Of a DNA stretch of 64,000 nucleotides, positions 33,970 to 47,339 are shown one piece after another. Under the pieces are notes generated by a model. That model was not told where the DNA came from. It made no database searches and worked only from the letters and a program-made list of their open reading frames with translations. Each line of letters starts with the position of its first letter. Position 1 is the stretch's first letter. This stretch comes from Apricaphanius iberus. Lineage: Eukaryota; Chordata; Actinopteri; Cyprinodontiformes; Aphaniidae. The position numbers were made by a program, and so were the translations under genes. The stretch is from the NCBI GenBank assembly GCA_028564705.1, contig JAPXFQ010000189.1:1701501-1765500 (forward strand). The letters are read 5' to 3'.

Positions 33970-34670
33970 AGTGGAAACAGCTGAAAATTTGTCACATTAC
34001 ATTATTCTGTTTTCCTTTTCTCCTCTTTCAGCATACAATACTCAGCAAAACTGTGAACCTTTAATTTTTTACCATCTTGTCACCAACGGTAAACTTGAAA
34101 GTATTTTGTTGATCATTTTTATACACAATCACAAACTAGTGATTTTTTTTTTTTTTTTTTTAAGAGTAGTGATCATGTTTTCCCCCAACCTTATTAATTA
34201 CCTCAGCTTGATTGGCAAGTGTCAATCTCGCCAGAGGTTTTTTTTCTATTGAGGTTAGATGTAATCTATTCCCAGATGATTCCCAAAATATCCTTCACAT
34301 TGAGCTTTTTCAATGCTGAGGAAATGTTTACCCACAAATTTCCCCTGCCACCACCATATTTTGTTGTGTGAATAATGTTTCCAAGATATAATCTTTCCAT
34401 TATACAATTAATTTTGAATGTAGGTAAAGAAGTTGCCTTGTTGTTTTATCTGATCATAGTATCTTCCACATGTTTGGTGTCTCTGCCTACATGGCTTGTA
34501 GCAAACTGCATAGGCAACCTCTAGGTTTTTTTCTGTTAACAACTCAATTATTTTCTTACCCTTTCATAAAGACCCATATTTATAGATTAGGTGACTTCTA
34601 AAGGCATTTAGTTGCACAGGGTTTCTTATAAGGGTAAGAGAACAAAAGGGGACCTGAATTAAGAAATCAC
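33970..34670 (-). mobile_element. Tc1-like transposon remnant, minus strand
   Basis: The clear part is 34330-34665: on the minus strand it shows the Tc1-like block order GCCACCACCATATTTTGTTG near 34348, TCTGATCATAGTATCTTCCACATGTTTGGTGTCTC near 34450, GGTGACTTCTAAAGGCATTT near 34590, and ...AAAAGGGGACCTGAAT near 34646. The earlier part (33970-34330) is AT-rich, contains a 22-T run, and is only weakly similar. No open frame remains. Terminal repeats are not evident. Confidence 0.65.
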
Positions 34671-36532
34671 TTAATCACTGTATTATTAAGGCTTTTATTT
34701 ATCAAAAGGCTTTGGAAAGCATGTACAACACTACTCTGTTAGTCCATCTAGCAATAATCAAATATCCCATTAACTTACAGTTTAAAGGGTATTAATGTTT
34801 TTGAGGCAATGTAAATTCCCTTTATTTTATTAGCCTGTTTCTTCTTCATTGGACCAGCAATATACTAGATGACCAGTGATAGTTAAAAAAAGTAATTTCA
34901 TTAAATGTTTTCTTTTGTAAACCCACAGGGACCCTGGTATGTGAGTGCCAGTGTAACATTATTGATGAGATCATTATTATGTATAGGATCTCTTAGTGAA
35001 TAATAACCTATTATCTTTCATTTTTCCTGTTTTTGTCAGTGGATGTTGGAAAGGTTAGGCGATTTATTTTAATGTTAATACTGTCAGGCACTTACACAGC
35101 CATGTCTTTGTTCCCAATACATTTTCCACATGGGGCCATGATTGGTTTTAAACAAAACTACATCTTTGAACAAGCTATTCCAACAAATCCCAGGGCAATT
35201 CCCTTTTCTTTTCATTCAGTTAACTTCAGGTCACATAAGAACTAAATACAGAAGCCCTAATACTAAAGCTTATTTAAACTAATCGTTATTTGACCCATAC
35301 TAAAAGCAGAATCACAACAGTGTACAGCTGAGATCTTCATTTTAAATCCTGCAGTGTTAAAAACACAAGGCAGCTTGATAGTGATATAAATATACTTCCA
35401 CCCATTGACAAAGGAAAGGAAAGGAAAAAATGCTCTGAACGCTCCAGTGCATTTAAATTTATACAAACTCTCCTCTTGACAGTGATGAATGTTACACTGT
35501 ATTCTACAATATGTTTAATGCATAGGCCTGTTAAGTTTTCTATTCCTGTGCTGCGGTGTGGAGTCACCTCCTCTGCAGTTTACGAGATATCAGATAATAA
35601 AACCAGAGTCAAAACAAGAGTACATCAGTCAATATCCACATGGATGTTTTCATCATGTACATCATGTATTCGATTTTGATGCTAGATTCATAAGATACTA
35701 TGTTAATGTGACCTATAGAAAAAAAATCTTCAGTTTTATTTTCTGTAACAATTCATGATATAATAATTCATTTTCTTGTAAATGTATTTTTTAACAAAAA
35801 AAAACTGTTTAATCACACTGATTAAACAAAAAAAAAAGACTGCACTTTAATTCCACAATGTTCCCATTTTTACAATTTATAGTATCCTTGAATGACACAG
35901 AAATTGTTACCTCAGTGGCACAGTAAAACTTGATTACAAGTATTTTTGTATCTGCTTACCTTTCATCTGATTTCTAAAATACATTCAGCATTTACAAACC
36001 CAGCTGTTCAATCACAGAGAAGATGAATGCTGAAAACAATAAAAAAGTGCATCTTTACCGTATTTCATTCAGTCTAGCTTTTTCTGTATCTCTCTCTCTC
36101 TCTTGCTTTCTTGCTGCCTGACTCCCTGACATTAAGATTTCCTAGAAACTATATATATTTTTAAATAAAATACATTCTACCTTTTCAAATATATGAAATA
36201 GTCTCTGGATAGTGCATCCATTTGAATAATTTACCATGGTTAATTCATGTATTTGTTTAATATCATATTTTTGTGTCTCTTTCTATTTCATATTAGATTA
36301 TTTTTGCTGTTGACTATGTTATTATCACTATTGCGCAGAATCTTTTTTTTTTTTACATTTCCTTTATTAATAAATAACATTAGCACCTTGAATTAACAGC
36401 ACATTGACATCCATGTCTGAATAGAGGAAAGAGAGAGAGTCATGTGTTCATACATCATATACTCACTCAACCAAGGCTTACAGATTTTGAAAACATTATT
36501 CAATTTCTGGATACAGCACCTACCCAACCTTT
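34671..36532. other. Intergenic, AT-rich, no gene recognised
   Basis: No protein motif or repeat family recognised. Short frames in AT-rich DNA only. Confidence 0.5.
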
Positions 36533-37400
36533 AAGGTGCGTTCACACTGGCCAGCGTATCCAGGCAGCAGGGCAGCTAGATTACATGCTGAGTTTATCAG
36601 TTTATTTCACAATTTCACACATAGAATCAGGAAATTCAACTTAAAAACAATCAAGTAATGCTGTACCCAAAAAGCTACAAGCTTATCAACAGGGGTCCGT
36701 AACCTACCACACTGGGCAAAGATACTTAGCATATAAACAAAGTAAAGAATGGCTCACATAGACACTAGCATCTGCTGACATCTTCCAAGACATGAAGGTG
36801 GAATATAACAGAACAGGTGGCATTTTGACAACATATAATATTCATTTATTTCCTTTTTTTTACCATCACATTACAGCAATATCTCACCCTACCAAAGTAT
36901 CAGCGGGGCTGTACAGTACAGGCTTTCGGACAGTCCAACTTATTATTTTTTAAATAATTTCTGAAAAAGAAAATTGAAATGGATATTGTTAACTAGTCTG
37001 GTCCTTGTAACCATCCAAACATGAGCAATCACATTACCTTGCATCAGTGTAATACCTTTTGCCTCAAAAATGTTTCTATGCACAGTCCATCAAAGTCTAT
37101 TGTACCTACTCAGCAAGTCTGCATCAAGCTGCGTCAAGCTGGCACGCAGCAAGACAAGCACGTCAGCACAGCGGGAATCAGCATGTCCACGCAGCTGCTG
37201 CTCAGACGGTCCATCAAGGCGTCCACAAAGTTGGGAAAATTGAACTTTTGGGCAGCAAACACAGGGCACCAACCAGTCAGCGGTAGCGATCAGTAGCGAT
37301 CAGTAGCGATCAGTAGCAATCGGTAGCAATAGGCAGCACCACCGCTCCGCCAACGCGCATCATGCACTGCTCGTACGTCACCAAGCTGGTAACAGGGGCA
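36533..37400. mobile_element. Possible hAT-like repeat with 10-bp tandem units
   Basis: AAGGTGCGTTCACACTGGCC at 36533-36552 resembles the end of fish hAT-type repeats recalled from other genomes. The stretch 37020-37400 is GC- and CpG-richer and contains five in-register 10-bp units at 37281-37330. The matching right end is not visible, so the element limits are uncertain. Confidence 0.3.
37281..37330 (+). repeat. Five tandem 10-bp units (CAGTAGCGAT type)
   Basis: The units read CGGTAGCGAT, CAGTAGCGAT, CAGTAGCGAT, CAGTAGCAAT, CGGTAGCAAT, a short minisatellite with transition-type differences. Confidence 0.95.
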
Positions 37401-38547
37401 CCAACGGAGCTTATAAAAAAAATTATAATAAAGACAGAATTACAATTAAAAAATGTAACAAAAGTTATTAGTAAGCAATACAACAAGAAAGGAAGACAAA
37501 ACGAAAAAAGATGGACATTGTTCTCATCCTACACCCCCCTCCTCCCCCCCGCTATCCCCCAATTGGTCTGTTTCACAATCCTGACACCTGTGGTTGTCTT
37601 CGAAAAGACATCAGGAACCGGCGTTGGTAATCTAAAATATGGACCTTTATGTATAAGATGTTCTGAAGATTTGAGGATATTTCTTTTGTTTAATTTAGTT
37701 ACTCCAAATAATTCTTCCTCAAGAAAAAAAGTTTCCTCTGTGAGGTCAGATGTCTGTGCAGTTTTGAAACAGAAGGAAAGAAATAAAACAAATTTGTCCA
37801 CCCAAATGCTTAAGTAACTATCATTAAAACAAAACAAAGAAACACCGTCAAGGTAAAGTAAAAACATTTTTTTAAAATCAGCAGTTTGTTATTAATCATA
37901 AGCTAACTCTATGGACATGATTTATCATGATTAAATATTTGGCCCATCTGTAACTCAGATTTAATATGCCAAATTAGACAAACCTTCATAGAATAAGGTA
38001 TTTGCTTTATGCTGATATTTTCAAAATATACAGACCAAAGAAGAAAGACCATCTTACAATGATGCTAATCTCCTGCCTTCATATTCAGTCTTCTAGTTGT
38101 GTACAGAATGTTTATATGGTGCCTCTCTAGTTCTTCTTGATAAAAGTGAAATAGTTTTGAATTTTGTCACATCACATGCCAGTGATTTATAAGCCACAAT
38201 AAAGATACAAATGATATATTGCATTTTTTTTTAACCATGGTAAAAAAAAAAATCAGTTTAAAAGAAATATTACAAATTTTCTTTGTGTGTTTGAAGGCAA
38301 GCTCAAAGTACAAGTACATGCAAGGAGGAATTTAACCCAAGGACAAAAATACAGTTCAACCATCCACCAGCAGTTTAAGTGCAGACGATGAGCTGCTAGC
38401 AATCAGGTCTGTAGCTTTGGCTAAATACTGGTGCATGTGTGAATCTGTTACATAGTTCTAAAGAATAAGAAGGTAAAGTTCCTGTGTTGAGTATGTTATA
38501 TTCTATAAATATTATGCAGGTTTTTGTACTTACGTATAGCATTTATT
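37401..38547. other. Intergenic; unassigned minus-strand frame
   Basis: A 112-codon minus-strand frame (37529-37867) is not low-complexity throughout, but I do not recognise it. It may be a fragment of an old retrotransposon. Nothing else is supported. Confidence 0.4.
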
Positions 38548-38614
38548 GAAGACACATTACTTTTTTTTTTTATATATAAAAAAAAAAAAAAAAAAAAAAA
38601 GAAGACACATTACT
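38548..38614. mobile_element. 39-bp poly(T)/poly(A) insertion with 14-bp target duplication
   Basis: GAAGACACATTACT occurs at 38548-38561 and again at 38601-38614. Between the copies lie ten T, a short TA run and twenty-three A. A 14-bp duplication flanking an A-run fits a LINE endonuclease-type insertion of tail sequence. Confidence 0.7.
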
Positions 38615-38671
38615 AATAACAAATAGAGAGATGTGCTTGCTCATACTATGGTATCATACTTTTTTTTTTTT

Positions 38672-38742
38672 CGGTGGTGGTGGTGGTGGGGGCACCATGG
38701 AGCATTTGTGCTTAGGACACCCGAATGGCTTGCACCGGCCCT
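38672..38742 (+). mobile_element. DNA-transposon end fragment (GCACCGGCCCTG)
   Basis: After a GGT microsatellite (38672-38690), the stretch through GGACACCCGAATGGCTTGCACCGGCCCTG resembles the end of a fish DNA repeat whose terminus reads CAGGGCCGGTGC on the other strand. Only one end is present. Confidence 0.4.
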
Positions 38743-40455
38743 GACAATCAGAGGATATTGGTATGTCAGGTAAGCAGTTAAACATTTTCTTTTAACTTTT
38801 TTCTTATGTTAGTTAACAGTAGCCAAACCTGGTTAGGGCAACTACAGTACTAAATTACGAGTCAAGGAAGAGCGGGGCAGAGGGAGGGGAAGTGCAGAAA
38901 TAACAGAGAAACAACAGAGAAATCCCTGCTCGCCTGCTGACAAGCTGATGTGATGCGCAGACGCTGACTACAAAGTGTGCAAGCAGCTGGGTTTTAATTT
39001 TAAAGCATCAACTTTTATCCGTTTGAGTGTTTGCTGCCTGGATGCGCTGGCCAGTGTAAACATGGCTTTAGAGTGTGGCACCTCGTGTCCAGCTGTCTTC
39101 TGAAACAAATACTCTCTGGCCCACAGCGAGTATGTCCTGGAAAACATGTGACTACAATAGACCATGACAGAGGTCAATTAATTAGATCCTGGGTGATAAA
39201 CTGGGTAAATAGGAGAGCCATGAGCTTCATCTCTGGATGTTAACAGGCTAGGTTTATGACCTTGATACTGATCCCATATAATTCAACACCGGAAGTGTAA
39301 ATACAATTAGGTATGGATGTGTAATTAAGTAAAACCTTTACAAGTGTTTTCATTTGGGTGTCTTGAAATGAGCTGTAATATACTGAAAAGTTTAGCGATA
39401 GCAAACTTGAAGGTGACAGCAATAAGTGATATTTTACAAGATTTCAAAGATGTAATTAATACTAGTATAAAGTAAGGCGGAGATTATGAATGCAGGAGCT
39501 GTACAGTGACCTCTTAATGACCAGAGGGAAATATACAAGGAGTAAACAAAAGACCTGTCTTTTTTTCTTTAGATTTTTTTAAACTCAATGGCACTGCTTT
39601 AAATTACACTCCAGTAAACAGCTTTTAAAATGGTGTACATTGTGATAGAGAGTTTCTTGGTGAGGCAATGTAATCGAAAGACAGCAAACTGAGGTAGGAT
39701 TTGCTGCTGCTACTAGATTTAATAAAGGCAACTGTGAGAAGTAATTCTAGTTGGATCTTGTTTAATGAGAGTGTTGGTAGAGAATAAAATTACCAGGAGT
39801 TCAAGAAAAAAAAAGAATTGCTCTTGATATAAATAAAATATAAAGTTAAGAATTGTATTTCAACTACCACTCAGGATAAAATATGTTATTCCCTAAAAGA
39901 GTACATTTCTTTATATAACACTACAGATTCCCATTGACCTAATTATCTTTTTCTTATAGTGTATTGCTATTTTCGACCTTTTACTACTGAATGATCCAAA
40001 AAGATGATAAAGTAGTGGGCCCCATGACTTTACTTACACCATCTGTCTACTTGCAACTTTAACTTGAGCTTTTGTTTTCCTACAGACAAGATTGTTAGTG
40101 ATTTTGAAAACAAGATTCTGCACTGCTGAAGATGATGTCCCAGTAAAAGCTCAGAATGTAATATTTTAAAACAAGATTTTAGTTCCAAATGATCCCATGC
40201 ATATAAGATTTTTGTTGCATACAATCTTTAAACTTAAAAGTATTATCAATAAATCGGTTTGCATCACTGAAAACAAGCACCAGAAATGGTAGAATTGTTG
40301 ACCAGGTATTCTCTGCTTTGTGATGCATCAATAAAGACTATTAGGATTCACGAGAATGTGCAGCTAAATCTGAGGTTTTGGACTGTCTTATTTTGAGGGG
40401 AGGGGTTTCTAACAAGATATGGAAATAGCAGAAATACTGATATATACTGTTGATA

Positions 40456-40458
<3 letters not shown>

Positions 40459-40512
<54 letters not shown>
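40459..40512. repeat. (TA)n microsatellite
   Basis: Perfect AT dinucleotide run of about 54 bases. Confidence 0.97.
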
Positions 40513-40516
<4 letters not shown>

Positions 40517-40689
40517 CATAATTTACGAGTACCAGTTTAATCTTGCTTAAGGTTGTACACTCAATGGTTAAGAGGGTACACACAGGAAATGGTTGCTCTA
40601 TAAGATCTCAGCAAATTGGTCTAAAGTTGTTTTGAAACATATTTTTGGACTGAGGGAGGCAATGTGAGCACCTGGAGAAAATCAACAAA

Positions 40690-41620
40690 GATTTTATGGT
40701 GGTTCCATGAGTGCCAGTCTAACAGTGATGCCAAAACATCGTGTTAAAGCAACAAACCAAAGCGGAGTCACATTCTTCTTTGGTTTTATGAGCCGTACAC
40801 AGAGGCTGGGTGATGTAAAGGCAGCTGTACCCTTCAGACAAGAGTAAAGACTGTAATATGTAAACAAAGCTGCTCAAAGCTGCACAGATTTACAATCCTC
40901 CCTCACTATCAGCGAGCACAAGTCTCGTTTCCGACTGTAATGGTTGCACCACCTCAGCTGACGAGCTCTGATGCATTTTACTCCTCACCAACCTTTATGG
41001 CAAGCTGGCAGCTTCCGACTGAAAGGGATTTCGCTGAAAATTATGCCAAAATAATTTAACACACACAAATGCTCATAAAGACTGAGCCCCCTCACCCTCC
41101 TTAACAACAAAATTGCTTCTGTTGTCAGAGATGAAGCATATCCGCAGACTCTTGATATGCCATCTGTATCTTCACCCCTCCTTGAGATTAAGTAAGGTGG
41201 GGTAACCAAGGCGCGAAAGGTTTTTAACATCTGTGCTGGGCTGCTGTAAGTGATACTGAGGAGTTATAATTAAAGGTTCCAACTGAGGGAACAGTGTTTA
41301 ATATGGAGCACCCCTCTGCTATCCATCTAAAGTAATGGGGTGCAGTGTGAGCACCCGACTGCCACTCCCCAGGCCCCATCTCACTGTCTCATCTTTACCC
41401 CACCTCTGATGGATGGGACGACCGGGGGCCAACTCCAAAACTGCTTCGACAAATAGCATACCAAGGATCTCTCTCTCACTCTCTCTCTTGCTTTTGGCTT
41501 TTCTCATTTAGCGGGTGTTGTGCTGCTCGTACAGCAGTGTATCCGGTAACAGGAAGGATGACTGATTCCAGATTGGGCCTAATTGAGAGCGTGTTGATGA
41601 GGGTGATCTAAAACAGTCCA
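40690..41620. promoter_or_regulatory. Candidate conserved non-coding cluster
   Basis: About 900 bp of mixed, GC-balanced sequence without simple repeats, in contrast to the flanking AT-rich DNA. Frames on both strands are short and unrecognised. The regulatory role is inferred from texture only. Confidence 0.3.
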
Positions 41621-42059
41621 AGTGACAAATATCAGAGGAGCTGACTCTCAGCAGATTGACCTTTTCCTATGACGGTGAAAGAAAAATAAACTTTGTATGG
41701 TGGAATAAATCAAGCACAGATAATTTCATTAACACGAAGACCGCTTTTTAGGTTAGACAGCGTTTGGAGATGAAGTCTGTGATAAACCACACACTCTTAT
41801 ATGAGCATTTTGTCCTCCAGTAATGCTCAGGCTAACCTTTAAACAGTAGCAACAAGGCGATTACAGTAAGACATTACAAGAGCTGGAGATGGTGTAAGAT
41901 TTAACTTGGATGCATCAAATACATCTGATTTCCTAAATGCTACTTTCCTCTCTTTATTCAGGGAAATTGAGCTTCAACTGTTTCAAAGTGCACCCCTCAT
42001 TTTTTATTTATGTGCCTGGAAATCAGTGGTGACAGGTAAATTCTGACAGTAAGGAAAAT

Positions 42060-42600
42060 CTACCCTCAGCCATTAGAGTTAACATTATGTTTCTTTGGCA
42101 ATCCCTCATCATTTTTTGGGCCTCATTGACTATTTTTCTTTATAAGATATTAAGCATTCAAACCTCATTTACATCCTTATTTTTCAATTTGCTGCCGCAG
42201 TAGTTTAATTTATTCCATATAATTTCTTTTTCTGAAGGGGACATTAATCATTGCCTGTTCCTTTTGGTGCCTCTGGGATTTTTTTCCACTTCAAATCAAT
42301 AAAATAAGGGGTCTTCCTTTGCTGAATATGATGACATATTTTGCCAAGGGATATCAGCGTTTCAGCCAGCCGTGCTTCCTCCTTTTTGTTTTATTCATTT
42401 TTGGCTTTCCTGGCTTGTTTCTTTATCTCTTGATCTAATGCTTGTGCATATGCAGTACAGCGGTGGACTAAACGAAAATAAAAGGGGGTGCAGCCACTCG
42501 TTTTATCATTCCCTGTCAGTGGCCTTCCCCTTGATCATCTTCATAAGACACTACGTATTTTTTTCTCTCTTTTCATTTTTAATAGCTCATGTGAAATAGT
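42060..42600. promoter_or_regulatory. Candidate conserved non-coding element
   Basis: Repeat-poor block with several ATTA/TAAT homeodomain-type cores, such as GACATTAATCATTGCCTG near 42240. Coding potential is not evident. Confidence 0.3.
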
Positions 42601-44987
42601 CAAGTGTGAAGTAGGGGGAGGTTGTTATAGAAATTTAACTATCCTTTACAAATTGATTCACACTTCACCAGCGCGCAAGGTCCAGTAGGTAAATTACCAG
42701 GAGGACACAAACTTAATTCTCTGCCATCATGGCATTACTGCTCTGTCCAGCGATGATGCCCGTGTGAGTGGAAGTAGATACTTAAATAAAGGATTGAATC
42801 CTGTGATAACTTGCTTGCTCTCAGAAAAAAAAAAAACCCCGGCAGAATCAATGTCACATCATAATAAATAGTCTTGTTTACTGTTAGACATGATTTATGA
42901 CTAAACAACATGTTTAACTTTTAGTAAAAAGGCACTGGGATCATAAAGAATCTTCTTTAGTGTTTACCGCTAAATGAATACTGAGGTCTTTCTTTAAGTG
43001 GTCGCACCCACTCACAGTCAAAGTGCTCATTACTATGGAGTGTTAATCTATATTAAATTATTATAAAAATGGTCGTCCAAAAGAGTTCAAGTCAGCGTTT
43101 TCCAAACATCCACTCCTAATGATATCATTCTTCTGCTGTCATTAAGGATATTAAAAATTCATTAAGAAGAAAAGTACTGCTGAGTGGTAACAAATCAGTG
43201 AGCATTTCCCCTCCAGAGTAAAGAGCAAGCCAAACTTTGAGGTATATTTTGAAGAGACATCATGTGGCTAAATTCTAATACCATCCAAATGTCCAGTAAA
43301 TGGACCACGATTCATTTGTTAATGCATAAACAAGACTTAAAATTTATGAATAACGACAGGATTTTCTTCCGGAATGGGTACTTTAAAGAACAGCATTATA
43401 TAAATGTTTACCCGAAAAATGCAGTACATAATAAAAGTGTTGATGTCAGATTGTCAGGGTATTGATCGTGATAAATTATTTGTAAACTTTTCCCCCCTTT
43501 AATGTGACATATATCCTGCACATTTCGGATACAAATCAAACAATTCTGTTAAAAGAAATTTACAATAAAACTAAAATAAGTGTGTGAACACTCTAAAAGC
43601 CAACTGATGCTGATGCTACCTTTACTCACTGAAATGGTACCATCCATTTCCAGCATTGTAAATCATTCAAGCATTAAAGTGTTCATGTACTTGGGATGTT
43701 TGTTAGGCAATGTAGCCACTAAAGGACAGACTGAACAGACTGAAATCAGTTATCAGTAATAGGAAAATTTTTTGTAAAACAGAGCCATGACAAAGCCCTA
43801 GGAAAAAAACATCAAAAACCTCTGGAAGCATGGTTTCATTTGGAACGTCAACAAAACATTGCCATTTCATGGTGAAAACATGGTCATAATAGTATAAAGC
43901 TCTGGAATTGCCTTTTTCAGCAGGAGCTGAGGTTGTCAGGATGAAAGAGCTCCTGATATACAGTTATGATCCAAAACTTGCAGGTATATAACACATAAGA
44001 AAAAGGCGAACTGAAATTGTCTACCTTTTTTGAGTTCAAGTATATATTCAAATCAAAAAATAAAATTTAAAAAGGGCTGGGGTATGTCCTCATTAACTCT
44101 TTTAGAGTAGGGTAGAGTTAAAAAATATTACCAAGTCTGATGTAGGATGCTGATAGATTTTTACCAAAAGAAGAGCCAGTAAAAGTATCAAAGTTACATA
44201 ATTAAGTATTTGAAAATATTTCAATTTATAAATAGCCTCAAATGGCATGTCATATCAATCCATTTTTACATTTTTTGACCAAATAATTATTTTCAAAAGC
44301 GCAGAAGGATTACTCACATTGTATTTTGCAGTGTTTTATAAGCTAATATCTGCCCATAATGTGTTTGTACTTTACATCTCAGAGTATTTAACATTTGCAC
44401 TCCATTGTGTCGGTCAGGGCCCAGTGAGTATGTACAACAATTTCATTTATGCTATAGGGTTCTCTCAGCATTTTAATGGTTTCAGCCGAATACACATCTC
44501 GTTGAATACATACTGTATACCCAGCACGCTGAATTTTATCGATGTAAGCCTGTGTTCAGTGCCACCACGGCCCATTGCTCTATCAAGTTTTCTATCAAGA
44601 TGCTGAGGCTTCTGCGCCTGCAGCAGCCTGTCCGATTCAGCCAAGTAAAACAAGTGAAGTCTTCGACCCCTTTCAGTGTCTCTGCACACATTACAATGAA
44701 ACACTTTTACCTTGTTCACCGACATCTCTTAAAAGTCTTAAATTACATTGCTGGTTTGCATTAAAGTTTACTTTTTTATTGTTAATGAAATCATACATAT
44801 TATACAGATACTGAGAAATATTGTTACAAAATCTAATAGATTCAGTTGCTTTACCAACAAAACCAATAATATACTATTTTTGTCATGAAAACCCTCTAAA
44901 TGTCTTTACTTGTGTACCTTACCTTATATTGCTTTTAAAAATAAAATCACACCTTAATTGCAGCAATACACACTGTAAAAAACAATG

Positions 44988-44991
<4 letters not shown>

Positions 44992-45064
<73 letters not shown>
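44992..45064. repeat. (TA)n microsatellite
   Basis: Perfect TA dinucleotide run of about 73 bases, the longest in the window. It produces a spurious Tyr-Ile frame. Confidence 0.97.
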
Positions 45065-45067
<3 letters not shown>

Positions 45068-46555
45068 GTATTTTTATACAACCACAAGCTCCACAATTAT
45101 CAGTACACCTAACAGTTCCAATAAAATAAGATAAGGTATTTTTATTTATTTATTATTTTTATTTATTTTTAATTATTTTGTGGAACTAGTTGTGTTTATT
45201 TGATAGAAAGATGGCAGCTATACAAAAAATTATTGTATTAACGACTACTAGCCAATGAAAATGGGGGCATAATTTCAGACAAGTCAAGAAAACACTACTC
45301 AATGCCCTTTAATTTTTAGGTTGATAAAAGGCCCTTCATACTTTTAATTGATCATTTCCAGTTTCCCCGGAGTATACATTTGACATGGCAGATAATACTT
45401 TTTTCTTAAGCTCTCCTCATAGAGAATATAAGAGAGCAAGTCATTTGTAAATTAATTTTAACACGTCAGGAAACACTTGTCTGAAGTCAAAGAAGCACAT
45501 TTATTTATTTATTTTAAATAACAGGAAAGGAGACAAACAAGACCGGAAGGTTAACCCTGTTCTTTGTTTGTCCACACGCCACCAAAAACAGAGAAGTGAA
45601 GAGGCATCCAGGTCACAAGTGAATAATTAGGTTCAAGAGGAAAGGGTAAGGTGAAATTTTGTTCGTATTTCAGACAAAATAAAGACTTAGTTTGTTTTCT
45701 TTTCCCAACAATAGGTTTTACAAATTACCACAATAATCAGTATCTGTAGTGTGTTTTGAAGAGTCTCTGTTCAGTGTAGAACCATCATCTTCAGGTTTTC
45801 ACCACTAAATATTTTAGATTTTCAAACAGAAATGCATGACTGCAAACCATACCCATGAGAAAGTTCTTTAGTTACTGACTGGAATACTGAAGCAGATGCC
45901 AGCATTGTCAGCAGCTAACATGAGCCAATCACAGTATTTGCTAAATGTTTGAATCTTGTTAACCAGTCTTTCAATTTTTTGTTTCTATCAGTCTACTGAA
46001 ACGCATTCAGATAAAGGAGTTAAAAGAAAAAGAACCAGCTACAGTTACTTTCTTGCTTCAAATTAAGAGTTTCAAACGATACAAGCTGTCATATCATAGG
46101 CCCCTAAAAATGGCTTGTACAAAAATGTCAGCGAGAAATGTATGTATCTATGTGCTTGTGCCAATATATTTGTTGCCTATTATAAGATCTATTGTTTGAT
46201 TTGTCCATGTATACCTGCAGAATCATGCAACTAAAGACTTCCACCATGAACAGATTATGGATGGCTTTTTTTGGTCCAAACAAGTAACCAGTAGAATGAC
46301 CAGTAACCGTAGCCATTAGAATGTAAATTATCATCATGCTGTTGTATGTTGTACAGTTATTTCATTTTTTGTGCTCCTGCCAATAAATATCCTCGTTCTG
46401 CATCTTTTATCCTGATCTGCACTTGGGTACATCCTTTCATTTAGAGACAAACGTTAATCCTGACAGTTACCCTGCTAAAGAAAGATGAAGATCAGGACAC
46501 TTCAGTGTAATTATTGGCTTAAAGAAATTGTTTTTTTTCAGTCTTGCTTCATGCT

Positions 46556-46558
<3 letters not shown>

Positions 46559-46598
<40 letters not shown>
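46559..46598. repeat. (TA)n microsatellite
   Basis: Perfect TA dinucleotide run of about 40 bases. Confidence 0.97.
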
Positions 46599-46599
<1 letters not shown>

Positions 46600-47339
46600 C
46601 TTGAAAAAATCTGGAAAAATAACTTAAATAAAAATAAATTTAGCGACTATGTGCTGCTCTTTAGCATTTAAGAAACCAAAGCCAAATATCATCAGATCTG
46701 ATGAAAATCTTTATTCTCAAAAAAGGAAAACTGTTCTTTAATAAAAAAATGACTCTCTCACAACAGTTGTTATTACTTTTTAACAAGCTAGAGAACAAAT
46801 TACTGTAGTTTGTGTTATTTCATTATTGAAATTGGGTTTATAGTTGATTTGTTTTTAGTGGTAAAATTGTATTTGTTCAACCAAGTTTATTCTCAACTAG
46901 GTCAAATAGGTCATTTTATTTCGTGCTGATTGGCTATACCCCCAAGAGCGTTGAAAAGAAAGTATCTTCCACAGTGTCGCTAATATGGCTTCCACTGTGC
47001 GTAAATTACACAAATTAAGGTATGTTTAGTGTTTAAACTGTTGAAATTGGTAGTCCTAACATTTTTAGAGGGAATCTGAGTATCTGCTGATTTCAGCTCT
47101 TCATGGCCAGTTATGGTCCGTATCCCCCACTGATACTGGAGGTCCACTGTAGTTTATGAGATTTAATTGTTCAATCTGTAAACGCTTGACTTATATAAAT
47201 ATATATATACATAAAAAGTATTGCTCAATTTAAACCATTGTTTTTTATTTTTTTTAAGTAAAAGGGAACAAGCAACAAATTTTCAGAGTGGGGTTAAATA
47301 ATTACAAAAATAAAAAGTATAGGTATAAAGAGAAAAAAA

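Noticed and set aside
37281..37330. CRISPR array
   Set aside because: The units are 10 bp, directly adjacent and without spacers, in a vertebrate-type genome.
37362..37817. 151-codon plus-strand frame
   Set aside because: It overlaps a longer unassigned minus-strand frame and a C-run and shows no recognisable protein features.
43690..43990. Sixth Tc1-like remnant
   Set aside because: Some words resemble Tc1 transposase sequence (TTTTTCAGCAGGAGCTGAGG near 43913), but the order and spacing are too poor to support a call.
44821..45066. Frame ending in a Tyr-Ile run
   Set aside because: The run is the translation of a (TA)n microsatellite.
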